Below are positions 59,355 to 64,000 of a stretch of 64,000 nt of DNA, one piece after another. The notes under the pieces were generated by a model. The model was not told where the DNA came from and searched no databases. It saw only the letters and a list, made by a program, of their open reading frames with translations. Location of the stretch: positions 32,773 to 96,772 of the forward strand of contig NZ_JHXV01000016.1 of assembly GCF_000621625.1 (NCBI RefSeq), written 5' to 3'. Source of the stretch: Crocinitomix catalasitica ATCC 23190. GTDB lineage: Bacteria > Bacteroidota > Bacteroidia > Flavobacteriales_D > Crocinitomicaceae. The position numbers were made by a program, and so were the translations under genes. Within the stretch, counting starts at the first letter, position 1, and every line of letters starts with the position of its first letter.

Positions 59355-62300
59355 ATGAAAATATTACTTTTTTTGGCAGCATTTTATTTTGCTGCAACTG
59401 GGACTGTATTGTCTCAAGGTTCGAATCAAGCTTTTGATTTGTCAGCAAATCCGGATGCGAAAAACCATCTCGATTTAGGAGATCTTCCATTGGGAGAAAT
59501 CGATTTTACAGTTGAATTTTGGTATAAGGCTGGTGGTGCAGGCGGAGATCCTGCAATTTTCTCTAATAAGGATTGGGATTCTGGAACAAACACAGGAATT
59601 AATGTAGCAATTCAAGGGGGAGGTTCAAATATGGATATCAACTTTAAAAGTGCCGAAAGTGACCGCGTTGATTTAAATGTTACAACTATCGATTTTGGAG
59701 CGCGATGGAACTTTGTGAGTATAATCGTTGAAAGAGCGACTGAAATTAAAGTGTATGTAAATGGTGTATTACAAGTTACAGCAGACATATCTGAGTCGAT
59801 AGGTACTATTTCAAGTGAACATACTTTTAAATTTGGTCAAGATGGAACAGGTGCATATGGAAATCAAGCGCTAGGACAGATGGATGAATTTAGAATTTGG
59901 TCAGATATCAGAACGCAGGAAGAAATTAGAGCGCATATGTCTACAGGTTTAACAGGTCTCGAAGATGATCTATTATTGTATTTTAATTTCGATGATGGAG
60001 TCGATGAAAACGAACTTTCTTTAACTGGTGATTATAACGCTACAATTGTTGCTTATACAGCAGATAGCCGAGAGGTTTCAGGAGCTGCAATAGGTGACGA
60101 AGTTATAACGGCGTATCCTGCTGTTTGGGATGGCGAAGTGTACACTTTAGATGGTCCTTCTGGTGTTTTTACAATTAGTGACATTACAGGCGAATTGGCC
60201 GGAATTCAATTCTATAAAATCAATGAAGCACCGAATTCTATTACTGGAATTCATACCATTTATGAGAATGAAACGTATTATGGTGTTTATTTAATCGGAG
60301 CTGTTGGAGCCAATTATAAACTAACATATGATTATTCTATTTACGATGACGCTTTACTTAATGAAGAGAACGCAACAATTAGTGTCAGAAATGATAATGC
60401 GATGTTGTTTTGGTATGATATAGAGGCTGCATTTGATTTTGTTGAAGATAAAGCTATATTGAATACTTCTTTTACTGGTGAGTTTATTCTTGGTTTTGCT
60501 GACGCTGGTGAACCAGCTCCATCGGATGATTTATTTGGAGCGGGAATGAACTTAAACTTTAACGGTACCTCAAATTGGATTGATTTATCTAATGGGATAG
60601 TTAGTGCCGAATCTCTAGGGCTACCTGCTGAAAGTATTACGGTTGAAGCATGGGTTAAGCCAAGATCTTTTTCCACTTGGCGATCTGTAGTCAGTTTTTT
60701 GCAAGATAATGGTGACTTTGAAAAAGGATGGGATATTGAAACAAGAGATGGTAATAAATTTGCTTTTTCTTTATCTACAGAAGGTAATCTAACTTATTTA
60801 GAAACGGAAAATTCTTTTGTCGAAAACAGATGGTATCATGTTACTGGGACATATGACGGAATTACTCAAAAGATTTATGTTAATGGACAGTTAGAAGGTG
60901 AAACGACCGTAAATTCTGGGCCTATCGATTATGCTGATTCATGGTTGGCTGTTGGAGCCTATAAGGATGACAACGAAGAGGAACATTTAAATGCAAATAT
61001 TGATGAAATTAGAATTTGGCATACAGCTAGAACAGCTGAAGAGATTCGTGACTTGATGTGTGAAAAAGCCGATCCTACAAATGAAGATTTATTTGCGTAT
61101 TATTCGCTAGATGAGGTTTCTGGAACAGAGGTGGTTGATGTTTCTGGTCATTTATCGAACGGTATAATGTTGGAAATGGGGCCTGAAAGAAGGGAAGAGT
61201 CTGGTGCACCAATAGGGGACGAATCAGTTCATTTATATGATGCCGATTGGTCATCTGATGAATTAACTTTGACGACCGCAGATAATGGTGAAGTAACAGT
61301 GAAAGTTCATGAAGAAAATCCTTATGGCGTTCATATTTATTATACTAACGGAACGCCAATTACTGATGCTGAATTTCCTTTAGTTGAAGGTACAAATGGA
61401 AATTTCGGAATATTTATTGCAGAATCGAATGAAGAGCAATTGTCGCTTTATAATTATAAATGGAGTTATGATGGATTTGATGGTGCTGAATCGGGAGAGT
61501 CTGAGTTAGCGCTGCTGCAACGAACGTCTAAATTTGCCAATAATTGGTCGATAAATGATGCTGATGTAGATATGCCTTCCAATAATGTTTTAAGTGATAC
61601 GATTGCATATAGAACTGAAATGGTTTTGATATCTAACGAATTAATTGCTTGTACATTACCATCTGATTTAGGGCTGGTTGAGAATACTGAATCTTCTGCA
61701 ACTGTAAGTTGGTTAAATGGAGGGTCGACTATCTCTAACATTCAATATGGTATTGTTGGCTTTACTTTAGGGGAGGGTACTATCATTCATAATCAAACGG
61801 ATGAAATTGAATTGATTGAAGGTGTTGAGAGTAGTTTTTTATATGCGCTGTATGTGCAAGATAGTTGTGAAACAAGTAATAGCCCATGGGTCGGTCCTTT
61901 TATTTTTACTGCTGAGAAATGCGAAGAACCTACCGCGGTACTTATTGATCCAATATCAGCAAATGAAGCTGGAATAACTTGGGATGGTATGAATGGAACG
62001 GATTGGACATTCTCATGGGGTCTTGACGGGTTTGATGTTGATTTTGGTGTGATGACTTTGGCTGATGAAATTCCATTTACTTTGGGTGGATTAGCGCCTG
62101 AAACGGCTTACCAATTTTATTTGCGTTCAAATTGCTCGTTTGACGAATCAAGATGGGTTGGTCCATTCGATTTTACAACAACTGCTGTTGATCATTCTGG
62201 AATTGATGAAAGTGAACTAGAGGTTGGAGTGTATCCTAACCCAACAACTGGTGAGCTATTTGTACAATCATCTGTTGGAATTTCTGCTTATCAAATAATT

Positions 62301-62447
62301 AATGTTTCTGGTATGACTGTTCTCAAAGGTGATGCAAATGGAAAAACAGCACTCGAATTGTCGCTTAATCAGTTTTCAACTGGTGTTTATTATCTGCAAA
62401 TAATAGCTGGTAATAAAGCATCAACGATTAAAGTTCTGAAAAAATAA
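59355..62447 (+). CDS. Large T9SS-exported protein with two LamG domains
   Basis: A 1030-residue secreted protein. Signal peptide (1-20, ending VLSQ), LamG 1 (about 25-215, with FTVEFWYKAGG and MDEFRIWSDIRTQEEI), a spacer, LamG 2 (about 395-590, with ITVEAWVKPRSFSTW and IDEIRIWHTARTAEEIRDL), fibronectin-type segments (about 760-950, with GLAPETAYQFYLRSNC) and a T9SS sorting domain (VYPNPTTGELF ... YYLQIIAGNKASTIKVLKK). LamG folds bind glycans or proteins, so it may hold the target polymer at the surface near the phosphodiesterase. Substrate unknown. Confidence 0.82.
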   Translation: MKILLFLAAFYFAATGTVLSQGSNQAFDLSANPDAKNHLDLGDLPLGEIDFTVEFWYKAGGAGGDPAIFSNKDWDSGTNTGINVAIQGGGSNMDINFKSAESDRVDLNVTTIDFGARWNFVSIIVERATEIKVYVNGVLQVTADISESIGTISSEHTFKFGQDGTGAYGNQALGQMDEFRIWSDIRTQEEIRAHMSTGLTGLEDDLLLYFNFDDGVDENELSLTGDYNATIVAYTADSREVSGAAIGDEVITAYPAVWDGEVYTLDGPSGVFTISDITGELAGIQFYKINEAPNSITGIHTIYENETYYGVYLIGAVGANYKLTYDYSIYDDALLNEENATISVRNDNAMLFWYDIEAAFDFVEDKAILNTSFTGEFILGFADAGEPAPSDDLFGAGMNLNFNGTSNWIDLSNGIVSAESLGLPAESITVEAWVKPRSFSTWRSVVSFLQDNGDFEKGWDIETRDGNKFAFSLSTEGNLTYLETENSFVENRWYHVTGTYDGITQKIYVNGQLEGETTVNSGPIDYADSWLAVGAYKDDNEEEHLNANIDEIRIWHTARTAEEIRDLMCEKADPTNEDLFAYYSLDEVSGTEVVDVSGHLSNGIMLEMGPERREESGAPIGDESVHLYDADWSSDELTLTTADNGEVTVKVHEENPYGVHIYYTNGTPITDAEFPLVEGTNGNFGIFIAESNEEQLSLYNYKWSYDGFDGAESGESELALLQRTSKFANNWSINDADVDMPSNNVLSDTIAYRTEMVLISNELIACTLPSDLGLVENTESSATVSWLNGGSTISNIQYGIVGFTLGEGTIIHNQTDEIELIEGVESSFLYALYVQDSCETSNSPWVGPFIFTAEKCEEPTAVLIDPISANEAGITWDGMNGTDWTFSWGLDGFDVDFGVMTLADEIPFTLGGLAPETAYQFYLRSNCSFDESRWVGPFDFTTTAVDHSGIDESELEVGVYPNPTTGELFVQSSVGISAYQIINVSGMTVLKGDANGKTALELSLNQFSTGVYYLQIIAGNKASTIKVLKK

Positions 62448-62467
62448 ATTAGCAAGTAATAAAACTT

Positions 62468-62505
62468 AACCGAGCCATTCTTGTAAATGGCTCGGTTTAT
62501 TATTG
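62468..62505 (+). terminator. Terminator between the LamG gene and the FAD oxidoreductase gene
   Basis: AACCGAGCCATT (62468-62479) and AATGGCTCGGTT (62486-62497) are perfect complements with a six-base loop, followed by TTATTATTG. The next ATG is only 15 bases after the hairpin, so the last gene may be reached only by read-through. Confidence 0.82.
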
Positions 62506-62512
62506 AAAACAT

Positions 62513-63658
62513 ATGAAAGATGCAATTGTAATTGGTGCTGGAGCTTTAGGTACTTTTCATGCTTACCATTTGGCTAAAAAAGGTAAAAAGGTTGTCGTAT
62601 TTGAAAAAGATCATCAACCTAGAGAAGCTACTGTTCGTAATTTTGGACAAGTCGTTCCTTCCGGTTTTCCAATCGGGAGATGGCACGAATATGGAAAGTA
62701 TAGTACAGCATTATATAAAGAAATACAATCGAAAACTGATATTGGAATAAGAAATAATGGCTCGTTGTATGTCGCATCTGATATTTCTGAAATGGCAGTA
62801 CTTGAAGAGATGCATGAGCGTTTTAAAACAGATGATTACGATTCTATAATTTATAGTAAAGCTGATGTTTTGTCGTACAGTTCACAATTTAAATCGGACT
62901 ATGTTCACGGTGGTTTGTATTTTCCTCAAGAGGTCTCTGCTGAACCACGAAAAATGATTCTAGCGATTCAAAAATATTTGACAGAATCGTATGAAGTTGA
63001 ATTCGTTTATAATACAACCGTTATCAATGTCGAGGCTACGGGTAATGGAACTGAAATAACAATAGCAGGGGGAAATAAATTTAAGGCCGAAAAAGCGTTC
63101 GTATGTAACGGTCGAGATTTTAATGTTCTTTTTCCTGAGCTTTTTAGATCTGCAAATATTGAAGTGTCGAAACTGCAAATGATAGCAACAAAACCTGTTG
63201 ATTTTGCGCTAAAGGGTAATATTCTAACTGGATTGAGTATTAGAAGGTACGAATCGTTTAAATCATGTGATAAATATGCGCAATTAATTCATAGAAAGGA
63301 ATATGAATCGCTTGAAAATTATGGGATCCATTTATTGTTTAAACAACGTATTGATGGGAGTATTATAATTGGCGACTCTCATGTGTATGCAGATGAGAAT
63401 AATGGATTTGATACTGGTTTTGATGAAGATGCTTTAATTAATGAGTTAATACTAAACGAAGCGAAGAATATCTTGGATATTCCAACGCTAGAAATTGATC
63501 AATTTTGGTCTGGATTTTATAGCCAAATGAAAGGGGATGGAGAAATTTATGAAAAGGAGATTGATAATTGTATCTATATTGTAACAGCAATTGGAGGCAA
63601 AGGAATGACAGCTTCAGCTGGTTATGCAAATGAAAAAATTAATAGCTTATATTTGTAA
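62513..63658 (+). CDS. FAD-dependent oxidoreductase, TIGR03364-like (aminophosphonate oxidation)
   Basis: A 381-residue DAO-type flavoenzyme. The N-terminal FAD-binding Rossmann motif is A-I-V-I-G-A-G-A-L-G-T-F-H-A-x4-A-x2-G (residues about 4-22), followed by EKDHQPREATVRNFGQVVPSGF, which matches the TIGR03364 group's R-N-F-G-x-[VI] block, and the C-terminal GGKGMTASAG for FAD. TIGR03364 enzymes are proposed to deaminate oxidatively an aminophosphonate related to 2-aminoethylphosphonate, and are syntenic with TIGR03351 hydrolases. The paired hydrolase is at 51844, which strengthens the assignment. Substrate not proven. Confidence 0.88.
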   Translation: MKDAIVIGAGALGTFHAYHLAKKGKKVVVFEKDHQPREATVRNFGQVVPSGFPIGRWHEYGKYSTALYKEIQSKTDIGIRNNGSLYVASDISEMAVLEEMHERFKTDDYDSIIYSKADVLSYSSQFKSDYVHGGLYFPQEVSAEPRKMILAIQKYLTESYEVEFVYNTTVINVEATGNGTEITIAGGNKFKAEKAFVCNGRDFNVLFPELFRSANIEVSKLQMIATKPVDFALKGNILTGLSIRRYESFKSCDKYAQLIHRKEYESLENYGIHLLFKQRIDGSIIIGDSHVYADENNGFDTGFDEDALINELILNEAKNILDIPTLEIDQFWSGFYSQMKGDGEIYEKEIDNCIYIVTAIGGKGMTASAGYANEKINSLYL

Positions 63659-63686
63659 AGTTTCACAACATTGTTGATAGCAATAA

Positions 63687-63735
63687 AGCCCTTTCAGCGA
63701 AGTGAAGGCGAAGCCGAAACGAAGCTGAAAGGGCT
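63687..63735. repeat. 12-bp perfect inverted repeat after the FAD oxidoreductase gene
   Basis: AGCCCTTTCAGC (63687-63698) and GCTGAAAGGGCT (63724-63735) flank a GAAG-rich 25-base interior with a GGC/GCC mini-stem. There is no T-run after it, so a transcript-stabilising or REP-like hairpin is as likely as a terminator. Confidence 0.7.
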
Positions 63736-63784
63736 GGAAATAAAATAGTTGATTATTTTTGTTTTACGACAAATAAAAATAATT

Positions 63785-64000
63785 ATGCAACAAATCTATC
63801 ATTCCAATGCCAAGACAAATATACATATTCGTCAAGAAATTAAAAATAATCTGAACTTAAGTATTGAGCAATTAGCCTTACGTTATGGTGTTTCTCGTCA
63901 AACCATATTTAAATGGCGTAAAGCTGAAACTCCTGAAGATAATTCTTGTGCCCCTAAAAAAATAGAATATGCTCTTAACGAGCAAGAAAAAGGGCTAGCA
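63785..64000 (+). CDS. IS481-like transposase (5' part only)
   Basis: The first 72 residues of a transposase, cut off by the window end. It opens MQQIYHSNAKTNIHIRQEI, has an HTH (LSIEQLALRYGVSRQTIFKWRKA) and a CAPKKIEYALNEQEK linker, the layout of IS481-family transposases, whose DDE core would follow. The ATG is chosen as the first in-frame start. The left end of the element and any target duplication must lie between 63659 and 63785; I could not identify the terminal inverted repeat. Confidence 0.8.
   Translation, partial: MQQIYHSNAKTNIHIRQEIKNNLNLSIEQLALRYGVSRQTIFKWRKAETPEDNSCAPKKIEYALNEQEKGLA

Overview
The window reads as AT-rich chromosomal DNA of a Bacteroidota bacterium, most likely a marine-type Flavobacteriales lineage. 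Supporting signs are type IX secretion (T9SS) C-terminal sorting domains on four secreted proteins, TAnnTTTG-type -7 boxes with TTG-type -33 boxes, A-rich leaders with few strong Shine-Dalgarno sites, many TTG start codons, and the gene order coaX / outer-membrane protein / TPR protein / lptC. The species cannot be named from the sequence alone.

Region 1 (1-4.4 kb): the 5' part of a cystathionine gamma-synthase/lyase gene, a 1152-residue outer-membrane protein and a Rieske protein. Region 2 (4.4-26.6 kb) is a surface-glycan locus. The minus-strand operon (11147 to 4391) encodes a Wzz-like protein, a Wzx flippase, two Wzy/WaaL-like proteins, a GT4 and a GT26 (WecG/TagA) transferase. A compact plus-strand operon (11292-19417) encodes a second flippase, a radical SAM enzyme, a methyltransferase, two radical SAM enzymes with B12-binding-type N-termini, a GT9 and a GT87 transferase. 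Next come a CXXCH lipoprotein, a B12-type radical SAM/methyltransferase pair, a convergent B12-type radical SAM/nucleotidyltransferase pair, and the WcaJ-type sugar-phosphate transferase that would prime assembly on undecaprenyl phosphate. Five radical SAM enzymes in 12 kb of a glycan locus is the more unusual of the two candidate systems.

Region 3 (26.6-47.3 kb) is mixed: an ECF sigma factor followed by tiny genes, CorA with an altered GMN motif, a hybrid sensor kinase facing a LytTR regulator, a lipoprotein of the vanadium haloperoxidase family with a DoxX-like protein, a T9SS protein with five GCDS modules, an FKBP/SlyD isomerase, gatC, plsC, trpS, xseAB, a Rof-like protein, an XRE regulator with a perfect upstream inverted repeat, a second T9SS protein, a hairpin-rich repeat cluster and tRNA-Phe. 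Region 4 (47.5-51.8 kb) is the coaX-to-lptC envelope group, in which an intrinsic-terminator-like hairpin lies inside the lptC signal-peptide codons.

Region 5 (51.8-63.7 kb) looks like a regulated organophosphonate-utilisation island. A PhnX-like HAD hydrolase and an XRE-cupin regulator are read leftward. Reading rightward are a DUF5690-like MFS carrier, a His-rich periplasmic protein, a TonB-dependent receptor, a T9SS-exported alkaline-phosphatase-superfamily enzyme, a LamG T9SS protein and a TIGR03364-like FAD oxidoreductase. The divergent promoter region holds 17-bp direct repeats 21 bp apart, a candidate operator. The inferred scheme is extracellular release of a phosphonate, TonB and MFS uptake, FAD-dependent oxidation of the amine, then C-P bond cleavage by the HAD enzyme. 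The window ends in the 5' part of an IS481-like transposase gene.
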